In this document: piece after piece, positions 16,424 to 25,127 of the stretch
Layout: each line of letters begins with the position of its first letter
Position numbering within the stretch: the first letter of the stretch is position 1
Assembly: GCA_039182515.1 (NCBI GenBank)
Contig: JBCDCE010000037.1
Location: 1 to 37,010, forward strand
DNA: 37,010 nucleotides
Direction of reading: 5' to 3'
Source: JBCDCE01 sp039182515
GTDB lineage: Bacteria; Pseudomonadota; Alphaproteobacteria; Rhodobacterales; Rhodobacteraceae
Made by a program: the position numbers and the translations under genes
Notes under the pieces: model-generated
What the model was told of the DNA's origin: nothing
What the model saw: the letters and a program-made list of their open reading frames with translations, nothing else
Database searches by the model: none

Positions 16424-18742
16424 TTAGTGCAATTGTTCCTGCACCGTGGCCGTTAAGTCGTCTAACGAAAAAGGCTTCGGGAGAAACACAGAGTTTTCAA
16501 GGTTCATGCTTCCATCTTCAAAGACTTGTTCAGCATACCCAGAGACAAAGACAACACGAACGTCGGGCCTTTTTTCAAGCGCCATGCGGACCCAAGTCGG
16601 ACCGTCCATCCCAGGCATCACGACATCCGTTACAAAGATGTCTACCTCCAAGCCGTCATCTTCCAATTTTTCTAGAGCGTCTTCTGCACATGCGGCCTCT
16701 ATGACCTTAAAGCCACGCAACTGGAGCGCGCGAGACGCAAAGGCGCGGACTGGAGCCTCATCTTCGACCAGAAGCACAACTCCATCTTTTGGATCGCTGT
16801 GGTCAAATGCTCGTGGTTTGGCGAGTGTTGGCGTGATTGGCTCTTCTTCTTCGTGAGTTGGAAAGTAGATTGTAAACTTTGTACCTGTACCAATCACACT
16901 GTCTACAAAAATGAAGCCCCCTGTCTGCTTTACGATTCCATATGCCATGGAAAGACCAAGCCCTGTTCCTTCACCTTGTCTCTTCGTCGTATAGAAAGGC
17001 TCAAATATCTTTGCGAGCTTTTCTGGTGGGATACCGCACCCTTCATCATCGACAATTACACGAACATAATGCCCCTCCGGCACGATTGCGCGATCGCGAT
17101 GGAGCGCTCGATCCAGAACAACAGATTCAGTTTTGAGAGCAATGCAGCCACCATCCGGCATAGCGTCGCGTGCGTTCACAACGAGGTTCATAATGACCTG
17201 TTCGAACTGCCGCTTATCAACGCGTACTTTTGGCAAAACATCTTCGTTGGTCACACCAAAAGAAACTTTTTCTCCAACCAACCGATTGAGAAGGTGAGAT
17301 AATTCGGAAAGCGTATCACGCAGATCGATAACCTCTGGCTTTAGGTTTTGCTTGCGTGAGAAGGCTAGCAGCTGGCCAACCAAGCTCGCCGCACGGTTCG
17401 CGTTTTGGTGTATTTGGATGAGGTCGGCATAGTCTTGATCGTTTTTGTCGTGTCGCAGCAAAAGAAGATCACAGTGGCCTGAGATCGCAGTGAGAAGATT
17501 GTTGAAGTCATGCGCAACGCCTCCAGCAAGTTGGCCAATCGCTTGCATTTTTTGGCTCTGAACAAATTGCGCCTCCAGCGTTTTCAGCTCAGTCGCATCA
17601 TTGAGCATTGCGAATAGAGCAGCATCTGCGCCTGAACCCGTGTTAAGCAGCGTCACTTCCAAGAACTTCTCAGGCTCGCTATTTTTCAATCGCAAGACTT
17701 CAACATATGTCGTTCCAGGATCAGAGAAGACTTGCAGCACCCAATCAGACAGATTGCTTTCGGCGGGATCAAGAACTTCGTCCAATTTGAGACCTTCTGT
17801 GGACCGACGCTCCAGTAAGTTAAGAGCCTCGTTATTACTGCGCGTGATCCCGCTAGACTTTGAAATTTCCAGCAGAGCCACGGGCAGATTTTCGAATACA
17901 TCGGGCGGCATTGCCGATTGACCGATTTCGGCCTCCCCATCCGACATGGGCATCATGAAGACTTCTTGGCGTCCGCCGGAAGCAGGTAGAACGGCGAGGC
18001 GAACATATGTTGGCCCGTAGCTTGTTTCGATTTCACAAATTGCGCCGTTTTCGACCGTGCCTCCCAATATCAAACGATCAATTGACTTTGGCCGGCTTCC
18101 CAGAAACCGCCGACACGCATCATTGCAAAACAAAACCGCACCGCTTTGACCCACTGTGATCATGGGCAGAGAAATGGCTTCGGCGCCTTGCGAGCCCGAA
18201 GCTTTGTTGGACAGTTCTTCCAACCTCCAAAGATACCCCTGCCCTGGAACAGCGTGCACATTCAAACGTAAGTGGCCCTTGCGCGTCACAACGTCCTCAT
18301 GGGCTGAGCCAAAGGACGCCGATTTGCTTTGCAACCGGAACAACAAGGCTGCCGGATTGGCAAATGTTTTGGCGAGCAAAGTCGCCAAAGACCCATTTTC
18401 ATCCAGCCCATACCTTTCCTGCGCGCTTTTGTTGAGGTAGATGACGCCTCCTTCCGAGCTGGAAAAGAAACAAGGTGCGTCGTCGGCATCGACAAGTCGT
18501 TTAAGCACTTTGATATGCTGAGCCGCGGCCCGGGCTTTGAGCGCCACGACTGCTCGCGCATAGGCAGCGGCAATCAGTATACTTCCAGAAAAGACGTATA
18601 AGGCAAAATTCAAAGCAGGAAGGTTCGCAAAGAACGTCGCACTCCAAGAGAGTACTGCTAAAAAGAGTAAAAGCACCACATTTGCATCTAGTTTTTCTGC
18701 GACCACGTGCCGAGCTTGTTCAGAAACGCCTGTGCGAAGCAT
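16424..18742 (-). CDS. cckA: Hybrid sensor histidine kinase of the CckA type
   Basis: This 772-residue membrane kinase/phosphatase feeds phosphate through ChpT to CtrA, controlling motility and gene transfer agents in Rhodobacterales. Two N-terminal membrane helices lie at about residues 22-64. Two PAS-like regions follow, then the H-box AGGVAHDFNNLLTAISGH with His411. The ATPase domain shows VNARDAMPDGG and GEGTGLGLSMAYG, and the C-terminal receiver has VTDVVMPGMDG with phosphorylatable Asp706. The ATG at 18742 is preferred because GGGAGGG lies eight bases before it; an ATG at 18769 would add nine residues. The CckA name rests on domain order, the H-box sequence and the location beside recA. 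ChpT and CtrA are not in the window. Confidence 0.88.
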   Translation of the reverse strand: MLRTGVSEQARHVVAEKLDANVVLLLFLAVLSWSATFFANLPALNFALYVFSGSILIAAAYARAVVALKARAAAQHIKVLKRLVDADDAPCFFSSSEGGVIYLNKSAQERYGLDENGSLATLLAKTFANPAALLFRLQSKSASFGSAHEDVVTRKGHLRLNVHAVPGQGYLWRLEELSNKASGSQGAEAISLPMITVGQSGAVLFCNDACRRFLGSRPKSIDRLILGGTVENGAICEIETSYGPTYVRLAVLPASGGRQEVFMMPMSDGEAEIGQSAMPPDVFENLPVALLEISKSSGITRSNNEALNLLERRSTEGLKLDEVLDPAESNLSDWVLQVFSDPGTTYVEVLRLKNSEPEKFLEVTLLNTGSGADAALFAMLNDATELKTLEAQFVQSQKMQAIGQLAGGVAHDFNNLLTAISGHCDLLLLRHDKNDQDYADLIQIHQNANRAASLVGQLLAFSRKQNLKPEVIDLRDTLSELSHLLNRLVGEKVSFGVTNEDVLPKVRVDKRQFEQVIMNLVVNARDAMPDGGCIALKTESVVLDRALHRDRAIVPEGHYVRVIVDDEGCGIPPEKLAKIFEPFYTTKRQGEGTGLGLSMAYGIVKQTGGFIFVDSVIGTGTKFTIYFPTHEEEEPITPTLAKPRAFDHSDPKDGVVLLVEDEAPVRAFASRALQLRGFKVIEAACAEDALEKLEDDGLEVDIFVTDVVMPGMDGPTWVRMALEKRPDVRVVFVSGYAEQVFEDGSMNLENSVFLPKPFSLDDLTATVQEQLH

Positions 18743-18842
18743 AGGCAAGACCCTCCCGTTCAGAATCATTAAAAGGCTACGACACGGCGTGGTAAGAAAG
18801 CGTTAACGGGCTGGTAATTTAACAAAGATGACTAGAGAAATC

Positions 18843-20018
18843 TTAATTTGTCAGACGAAGAACCGCGCAAAAAAGCCCGTCGTTTTGATCAGTTGGCACG
18901 AAGAACTTTTGATTTAAGCACCGCCAGTTTGGATGACGCTGCTCAAACGCGGCAATTTGATATTCGTTTTCTTCTAAGAAAACTGAACAGGTCATATATG
19001 TTATCGACTTGCCAGAAATCGAAGCCGCTTGATCCAAAAGCTCAACTTGTGTTTCACGGTAAGTCTCTAAAATATCAAAATTAAATTGCCATTTAGAGTC
19101 TGGGCCTCGTCGCCAAGTCCCACTTCCACTGCAGGGCGCGTCCACAACCACATGATCAAACGGAGCAAATGCACGATACGCTTCGGGCGCGCATTTCGTA
19201 AACTGAACCCCCGCCCGTTTCGCGCGACTTTCCGTTTCCGCCAATCGCTTTTCGGAAATATCGTGAATAAAAATTTTAGCATCCAAACGCGCAGCCAAAG
19301 CGAGCGCTTTCCCGCCTGCCCCCGCACATAGGTCCAGAACTTTGTCATTTTTATCGATCGAAACAAGGTCTCCAGCCATTTGACTGGCGACGTCTTGGAT
19401 TTCGATTAAGCCGTTTCTATAGGCCTCGCTTTGATTAACTTTTTGGGGACTGGAAAGCACAAGAAGAGCCGTGGGAGCGCCAGAAACAACGGTTGTTTCA
19501 ATGCCCTCCTTAGCGAGACTATTTTGGGCCAAAGCCACATCGGAGCGCCGGATATTCACGCGAAGACCAAGAGGAGCTCGTTTCCCAAATAGGCGCGCAA
19601 CATCCTCTGACTTTTCCCCAAACCGTCTTTCCCAAAATGGAACGATCTCATCTGGTAGATTCCAGCGCGCGCCCTCGGAGAGAGTTTCTGAGGAAAGGCT
19701 TTCCGGAATTTCATGGGGTTCTAAAGCACGGGGTCCATACCCCTCTTGCCCGAAAATCTCGTCGAGCGCTTGGCCTTTGGCGAGACAGGCGCCAATCATG
19801 ACATTCCGCCCGGTTGGTTTCTGTGCTCCTGCAAGAGCCGCAAAGGATCGCTTGTTACGCAGCCCCTCAAAAACCAAATCTCTCACTGCTGCGCGATCCT
19901 TAGATCCTGCGTAGCGGTTTTTACGTGCCCAGGTGGTTAAAGTCTGTTCTGCTGGCTGACCGGCAAAAACTTGATCCAGAAGCTCTATGGCAGTCTGAAC
20001 TCGGGCTTCTGGGCGCAT
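18843..20018 (-). CDS. RsmB/NOP-family rRNA cytosine-5 methyltransferase
   Basis: This 391-residue SAM-dependent enzyme probably makes m5C in rRNA. An N-terminal NusB-like helical domain (residues 1 to about 130) precedes the Rossmann methyltransferase domain. That domain has a SAM-binding motif VLDLCAGAGGKALALA, the VDAPCSGSGTWRR motif with Cys296, and TCSVF with Cys344. The two cysteines are the release and nucleophilic residues of the family. It starts four bases after the guaB stop and is certainly co-transcribed with it. The rRNA position modified (C967-like for RsmB) is inferred from family only, so no gene symbol is given. About 100 bp separate it from cckA. Confidence 0.88.
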   Translation of the reverse strand: MRPEARVQTAIELLDQVFAGQPAEQTLTTWARKNRYAGSKDRAAVRDLVFEGLRNKRSFAALAGAQKPTGRNVMIGACLAKGQALDEIFGQEGYGPRALEPHEIPESLSSETLSEGARWNLPDEIVPFWERRFGEKSEDVARLFGKRAPLGLRVNIRRSDVALAQNSLAKEGIETTVVSGAPTALLVLSSPQKVNQSEAYRNGLIEIQDVASQMAGDLVSIDKNDKVLDLCAGAGGKALALAARLDAKIFIHDISEKRLAETESRAKRAGVQFTKCAPEAYRAFAPFDHVVVDAPCSGSGTWRRGPDSKWQFNFDILETYRETQVELLDQAASISGKSITYMTCSVFLEENEYQIAAFEQRHPNWRCLNQKFFVPTDQNDGLFCAVLRLTN

Positions 20019-20022
20019 GGCT

Positions 20023-21471
20023 TTAAGTCAGCCTGTAGTTGGGCGCCTCTCGCGTGATTTGCACATCATGCACGTGGCTTTCTTTTAGTCCCGCACCAGT
20101 GATTTTCACAAATTTGCAATTCTTACGCATCTCTTCGACCGTCGCACAGCCGGTGTATCCCATTGCAGCTCGGAGACCGCCTACAAGCTGATGCACAACG
20201 GTGCCAGCGCTGCCTTTATAGGGCACCTGTCCTTCGATACCTTCGGGTACCAGCTTGTCAGACGCCGCATCTTTCTGGAAATAACGGTCAGCCGATCCAC
20301 GTGCCATAGCGCCGAGGGAACCCATACCACGGTAGCTTTTGAAGCTTCGCCCTTGATAGAGGATGATTTCACCGGGACTTTCGTCCGTACCTGCGATCAT
20401 GGAGCCGATCATTGCACAAGAAGCGCCAGCAGCAATCGCTTTGGCGAAGTCGCCGGAAAACTTAATGCCACCGTCTGCAATCACTGGAACATCGCCCGCT
20501 GCTTCAGCGCAGTCAGATATTGCCGTGAGTTGTGGCACGCCGACGCCAGCCACCATGCGGGTTGTGCAGATTGACCCGGGACCGATGCCCACTTTGACTG
20601 CATCGGCCCCTGCATCTATCAGAGCGCGTGTCGCTTCACTCGTCGCGACATTTCCAGCAATCACTTGGACTTCATTAGAGAGCTTTTTGGCGCGAGATAC
20701 TGCCTCGGCCACGGCAGCCGAATGCCCATGGGCCGTATCAATCACAATCATATCAACGCCAGCATCCACAAGTGCCTCGGACCGTTCAAAACCGGCGTCG
20801 CCGACTGTTGTGGCCGCGGCAACGCGCAGACGCCCAAGATGGTCTTTGCAAGCATTAGGGTTAAGAACGGCTTGTTCGCTGTCTTTGAGCGTCAAAAGCC
20901 CCGTTAGCTTGCCTGCATCGTCAACCACAAGCAACTTTTCGATTCGGCGTGCTTTCATCAATGAGCGCGCCTCTTCGAGATCCGCTGGCTCTTTCAACAT
21001 GGCAAGATTTTCGCTCGACATCATGGCGCTTACAGGTGTGTCATCATCAGAAGCAAACCGCATATCGCGGTTTGTTACGATGCCCAAAACGCGATGGTTT
21101 TCATCCACCACGGGAAAGCCTGTCACGCGGTATTTTTCTTGCAAAGCTTTGGCATCGGCTAGGGTTTGGTTCGCGCGCAATGTGATGGGCGTATAAACGA
21201 TGCCGCTCTCAAACCGTTTCACACGCCGGACTTGCTGGGCTTGTTCCTCCACCGTTAAATTTCGGTGCAAAACGCCCATGCCGCCCGCTTGCGCCATCGC
21301 AATGGCCATCCGCGCCTCAGTGACCGTGTCCATCGCGGATGACAGAAGTGGAATGTTGAGCCCGATGGACTTTGTTACAAGCGTCGTTGTGTCAGCGGTG
21401 GCAGGCAAAACCGAAGAGGCCCCCGGGACCAACAACACGTCATCAAAGGTGAGCGCCTCGCGAATTTCCAT
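20023..21471 (-). CDS. guaB: IMP dehydrogenase
   Basis: This 482-residue enzyme oxidises IMP to XMP with NAD+, the committed step of guanine nucleotide synthesis. The TIM barrel starts ALTFDDVLLVPG. It is interrupted by two CBS domains (residues about 92-205), and the catalytic loop GPGSICTTR carries Cys302. The flap contains GMGSLGAM. Length and motifs are complete. The ATG at 21471 is preceded by AAAGGACGG. It forms a tight pair with the downstream methyltransferase gene. Eighty-eight bases separate it from the sugar-locus aldolase, which ends with a weak hairpin, so its own promoter is expected in that gap. Confidence 0.97.
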   Translation of the reverse strand: MEIREALTFDDVLLVPGASSVLPATADTTTLVTKSIGLNIPLLSSAMDTVTEARMAIAMAQAGGMGVLHRNLTVEEQAQQVRRVKRFESGIVYTPITLRANQTLADAKALQEKYRVTGFPVVDENHRVLGIVTNRDMRFASDDDTPVSAMMSSENLAMLKEPADLEEARSLMKARRIEKLLVVDDAGKLTGLLTLKDSEQAVLNPNACKDHLGRLRVAAATTVGDAGFERSEALVDAGVDMIVIDTAHGHSAAVAEAVSRAKKLSNEVQVIAGNVATSEATRALIDAGADAVKVGIGPGSICTTRMVAGVGVPQLTAISDCAEAAGDVPVIADGGIKFSGDFAKAIAAGASCAMIGSMIAGTDESPGEIILYQGRSFKSYRGMGSLGAMARGSADRYFQKDAASDKLVPEGIEGQVPYKGSAGTVVHQLVGGLRAAMGYTGCATVEEMRKNCKFVKITGAGLKESHVHDVQITREAPNYRLT

Positions 21472-21543
21472 AAGTCCGTCCTTTTGGAAAGCATCGTTTG
21501 ACGCCGCCCTATCGCATGGAAGTTAACAAGACGGAAGGGGCAA

Positions 21544-21565
21544 ATTTAGGCGCGCACCCCTAAAT
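21544..21565 (-). terminator. Weak hairpin over the stop codon of the aldolase gene
   Basis: ATTTAGG and CCTAAAT form a 7-bp stem with an 8-nt loop, and the TAG stop lies within it. On the minus strand it is followed by TTG. It could end the agl operon transcript before guaB, but the short stem and lack of a long T-run leave room for read-through. Confidence 0.45.
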
Positions 21566-22345
21566 GTTGTTTTTCGCCTCATTGGCAGTGGCAGCCAGTG
21601 TGTCATAGGCCTTGGCCATCGTCGCGATATCGCCGCCAACTCCCAGAAATGTAACGCCCTGAGCTAAGAAAGGTGCGATATTTTGCGTGTTGAACGTCAC
21701 GATCCCTGCGGCTTTCCCAGCCGCTAGAATTTGTGTGAAGCAGTGATCGATTGCTGCCACCACATCTGGGTGGGTAATATTGCCCAAATGTCCCATGTCA
21801 GCAGCCAAATCTGCTGGTCCGACAAAGACAACATCAACACCATCCGTACCCGCAATTGCATCGATATTGCTGACAGCCTCTGCGCTCTCGATCTGAACCA
21901 TGACGCAAAGCTCATCCGCTGCGGTCGGCATATAGTTTGTACGCCGTCCATAATTTGTTGCTCGCGCTTGAGCCGCGCCAACGCCGCGCAATCCGTGCGG
22001 TGGATAGCGACAGGCCGAAACAACATCTGCGGCCATTTCAGCCGTATGGATCATAGGAACCAATAAGTTCTGGATGCCCATATCGAGAACTTGCTTGATC
22101 AACCATGTTTCGCCCTGAGGAACTCGCGTCACAACGTTTGAATTTGGTCCCAAAGCAGCAATTTGCTGTTGCAGACTGGTGAGCGTATTCGGCCCATGTT
22201 CACCGTCCAAAAGGTACCAATCAAAGGCTGAGTCACGGGCCACTTCCGCAACCAGCGCAGAGGCGCTCGACATCCACAATCCACATTGTGCCTCCCCACG
22301 TTTAAGAGCGGCTTTGAGCGGGTTTGTGGGGGCAGTTTTGGTCAT
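21560..22345 (-). CDS. HpcH/HpaI-family class II aldolase
   Basis: This 261-residue metal-dependent aldolase would reversibly split a 2-keto-3-deoxy acid into pyruvate and an aldehyde. Family motifs are YLLDGEHGPN (catalytic His), TRVPQGE, VMVQIESAEAV (metal-binding Glu) and VGPADLAADMG (metal-binding Asp). Known members act on 4-hydroxy-2-oxoheptanedioate, 2-dehydro-3-deoxyglucarate or 2-keto-3-deoxyrhamnonate. Its ATG overlaps the stop of aglK as ATGA, so it is the last gene of the alpha-glucoside operon. That placement suggests a substrate derived from glucose, such as 2-keto-3-deoxygluconate or its phosphate. This is inference; promiscuous activity is common in the family. Confidence 0.85.
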   Translation of the reverse strand: MTKTAPTNPLKAALKRGEAQCGLWMSSASALVAEVARDSAFDWYLLDGEHGPNTLTSLQQQIAALGPNSNVVTRVPQGETWLIKQVLDMGIQNLLVPMIHTAEMAADVVSACRYPPHGLRGVGAAQARATNYGRRTNYMPTAADELCVMVQIESAEAVSNIDAIAGTDGVDVVFVGPADLAADMGHLGNITHPDVVAAIDHCFTQILAAGKAAGIVTFNTQNIAPFLAQGVTFLGVGGDIATMAKAYDTLAATANEAKNNI

Positions 22346-23442
22346 CGGTAGAGAAGTGACTTTCCATTGGCAAATACGTGAACCTTCGACGGGTCTACTT
22401 TGAGACTCACCGTTTGGCCTCTGAGATCCTTATGGATGCCGCCAAGTTTTGCAATGACTTGGCTCTCGGAGTTATGATCGTTGCTTTGTTCGAAATAAAG
22501 AAGCGTCACCTCCCCAAGCGCCTCAGTAATCGCGACTTTTCCTGAATAGAAACCAGTACCGTCTCCCGTTATCTCACAGTCCTCAGGCCGCACACCGAAC
22601 TTCACATTGAGGCCTAAGTCCGCTTCTTGCGTGGCGATACCCGCTTCAATCTTTGCGCCAGTTTGGGTTTCGATGGTCGTTGTTTCACCTGTTTTCACCA
22701 CCTTGCCAGCCAATAAATTCATCGCAGGCGAGCCAATAAATTGCGCAACAAACTCGTTCTCTGGTCGCTCATAAAGTTCAAGCGGTGTGCCAACCTGAGA
22801 AATCCCTTTATTGGCCAGGACCACGATCCGCGATGCGAGCGTCATCGCCTCTACTTGATCATGGGTGACGTAGATCATTGTGCTTTCCGGCATGCTTTCT
22901 TTAAGCTGCGCGATTTCAATCCGCGTGGCCACCCGCAAAGCCGCATCGAGATTGGAAAGTGGCTCATCAAACAGATAGACTTTTGGATCGCGAACAATCG
23001 CGCGTCCAATCGCAACACGTTGGCGTTGTCCGCCCGAAAGGGCCTTTGGCAAACGATCCAAATATTCGTCGAGTTGCAAAATGCGCGCGGCGCGCTCAAC
23101 GGCAACGTTGATCTCAGACGCTGACTTCTTAGCCAATCGCAGAGCAAAAGCCATGTTTTCGCGCACGGTCATATGCGGGTAAAGCGCGTAGGACTGAAAC
23201 ACCATGGCGATCCCACGCTGAGATGGCGGCACATCATTAACAACCTGACCATCGATACTGAGCTCGCCGCCGGTAATTTTCTCGAGACCCGCGATCATGC
23301 GCAGAAGCGTCGATTTTCCGCAGCCCGACGGCCCAACGAAGACAACCAGCTCCCCTTGTTTGATATCCAAGTCAATATTGTTGAGCACGTTAACCGTGCC
23401 GCCATATGTTTTTTGGACATCTTTAAGGACGATATCTGTCAT
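22342..23442 (-). CDS. aglK: ABC transporter ATPase for alpha-glucosides (AglK, MalK/UgpC type)
   Basis: This 366-residue cytoplasmic ATPase would energise uptake through AglF and AglG. Walker A GPSGCGKST is at residues 37-45, the signature LSGGQ at 135-139, Walker B VYLFDE at 155-160, and the H-loop is in YVTHDQVEA. A C-terminal TOBE region (from about 290) is typical of MalK-type regulators. The start at 23442 is set by AGGAG and by a 4-base ATGA overlap with the aglA stop; a longer frame to 23559 would add 39 residues with no conserved content. It overlaps the following aldolase gene the same way. Such ATPases sometimes serve several sugar importers. Confidence 0.92.
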   Translation of the reverse strand: MTDIVLKDVQKTYGGTVNVLNNIDLDIKQGELVVFVGPSGCGKSTLLRMIAGLEKITGGELSIDGQVVNDVPPSQRGIAMVFQSYALYPHMTVRENMAFALRLAKKSASEINVAVERAARILQLDEYLDRLPKALSGGQRQRVAIGRAIVRDPKVYLFDEPLSNLDAALRVATRIEIAQLKESMPESTMIYVTHDQVEAMTLASRIVVLANKGISQVGTPLELYERPENEFVAQFIGSPAMNLLAGKVVKTGETTTIETQTGAKIEAGIATQEADLGLNVKFGVRPEDCEITGDGTGFYSGKVAITEALGEVTLLYFEQSNDHNSESQVIAKLGGIHKDLRGQTVSLKVDPSKVHVFANGKSLLYR

Positions 23443-25118
23443 GGCGTGCTCCTGTCGGTTTGTGCAGAAAGTGCAATGGCGAACCCCCAGCCATCCAGCC
23501 GAATATCTTGGGAATGTTCTGACCAATTTGAACCGATCGCCTCGCCAATAGGCCTCCATTTCCCTGCAGGCTTATCCAATTGGACATTGGCATCTGAAAG
23601 GTTGAACGCCATAAAGCAGCGTTGGTCCTCAAAAACTCGCTCAAAACTCAGCACGTTGCCAGTTGTTTTAAAGCGGCCATGCTCCCCTTTTTGCAGGATC
23701 TCATGATCTTTACGGAACTGGATGGCCGCGCGGTAAAAATGCAGCAGCGAGGACGGGTCCTCCTGTTGCGCCTGCGCATTTTTCGCGAGGTGATCAGGTG
23801 AGACGGGCAACCAAGGCTTTGCGTGAGAAAAGCCGCCGTTTTGATTGGAGGGCTCCCAAACCATTGGGGTACGGCACCCGTCACGGCCTTTGAATTCAGG
23901 CCAGAACTCTACGCCATAAGGATCTTGTAGATCCTCAAAAGCCACGTCGGATTCTGTCAGCCCCAATTCTTCGCCTTGGTAAATACACGCGGCCCCACGC
24001 AAACACATCATAAGGGTCGTCATGAGCTTTAAGCCCTGCTCCGGCAGCTCCCACCTACTGGCGTGACGCTTGGTGTCGTGGTTCGAGAAAGCCCACGTGG
24101 GCCAGCCCTCTGGAGCCACGTCGTCAATGCGGGCCATGACATCAACTATGTCTTTCGCAGATGGCCGAGAATTGGCCAAAAATTCAAAGGCATAGCAGGT
24201 GTGCATCATCTCCCCACCCGAGGTGTATTCGCCCAAGATTTCCAAACCACGCTGGGCGTCTCCAACCTCGCCAACAGCGGCGGCGTTATATGGCTCCATC
24301 AAAGCCCTCAGACGCTTTAGAAAAGCCAGGTTCTCTGGCTGGTTTTTGTCATAGAGATGGTCTTGGTGATTATATGGGTTCACCTGTGGGGCAATCGTTG
24401 CGTTACGGAATTCCGGCGCAAGAGGTGGGTTATCGCGCAACTGCGCATCATGGACATAGAAGTTGATCGTATCGAGACGAAAACCATCAACGCCAAGATC
24501 CAACCAAAATCGCGCAATGTCTAAAAGCGCATCCTGCACCTCGGGTTCATGAAAATTGAGATCGGGTTGAGATACCAAAAAGTTATGTAGATAGTACTGT
24601 TCGCGCCGCGCATCCCACTGCCAAGCTGATCCTCCAAATATGGAGAGCCAGTTGGTGGGGGCCGTGCCATCAGGCTTTGGGTCCGCCCAAACGTACCAAT
24701 TGCTGTGCGCATTGTTGCGAGACTGCCGGCTTTCCTCAAACCACGGATGCTCCTGGGAGCTGTGGCTGAGAACAAGATCGATCATCACTTTGAGACCAAG
24801 CTCATGTGCCTGCGCCACCAGGGTTTTGAAGTCTTGCAAGGTCCCAAACATCGGATCGACATCGCGGTAATTGCTCACATCGTACCCAAAGTCTTTCATC
24901 GGCGAGGTAAAGAACGGAGAAATCCAAACCGCATCTACGCCAAGACTGGCAATATAGGGCAACCTTTGCGTGATGCCTGGCAAATCCCCAATGCCATCAT
25001 CGTTGCTGTCTTGATAGCTGCGCGGATAGATCTGATAAATCACAGCCCCTCGCCACCAATCGCTTGGGCTGTGGGCCGCGCCGCCCGATTTCTGCGAAAG
25101 ATTAGGTTTGATGTTCAT
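23439..25118 (-). CDS. aglA: Alpha-glucosidase, glycoside hydrolase family 13
   Basis: This 559-residue enzyme hydrolyses terminal alpha-glucosidic bonds of maltose, sucrose, trehalose or related sugars. The catalytic triad is visible: nucleophile Asp216 in DGFRLDTI, acid/base Glu284 in AVGEV, and Asp348 in FSNHDT. The metal-site region DSNDDGIGDL is near residue 40. The length and sequence fit the oligo-1,6-glucosidase/alpha-glucosidase group that accompanies aglEFGK in Sinorhizobium and roseobacters. No signal peptide is seen, so it acts in the cytoplasm on imported sugar. The ATG at 25118 is preceded by GAGG. It lies 9 bp after aglG and overlaps aglK by four bases. Exact linkage preference cannot be read from sequence. 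Confidence 0.94.
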   Translation of the reverse strand: MNIKPNLSQKSGGAAHSPSDWWRGAVIYQIYPRSYQDSNDDGIGDLPGITQRLPYIASLGVDAVWISPFFTSPMKDFGYDVSNYRDVDPMFGTLQDFKTLVAQAHELGLKVMIDLVLSHSSQEHPWFEESRQSRNNAHSNWYVWADPKPDGTAPTNWLSIFGGSAWQWDARREQYYLHNFLVSQPDLNFHEPEVQDALLDIARFWLDLGVDGFRLDTINFYVHDAQLRDNPPLAPEFRNATIAPQVNPYNHQDHLYDKNQPENLAFLKRLRALMEPYNAAAVGEVGDAQRGLEILGEYTSGGEMMHTCYAFEFLANSRPSAKDIVDVMARIDDVAPEGWPTWAFSNHDTKRHASRWELPEQGLKLMTTLMMCLRGAACIYQGEELGLTESDVAFEDLQDPYGVEFWPEFKGRDGCRTPMVWEPSNQNGGFSHAKPWLPVSPDHLAKNAQAQQEDPSSLLHFYRAAIQFRKDHEILQKGEHGRFKTTGNVLSFERVFEDQRCFMAFNLSDANVQLDKPAGKWRPIGEAIGSNWSEHSQDIRLDGWGFAIALSAQTDRSTP

Positions 25119-25127
25119 GGCAGGGCC

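Noticed and set aside
18803..18822. TTAA ... TTAA motif upstream of cckA as a possible CtrA box
   Set aside because: The half-sites are 12 bases apart rather than the 7 required for the CtrA site.
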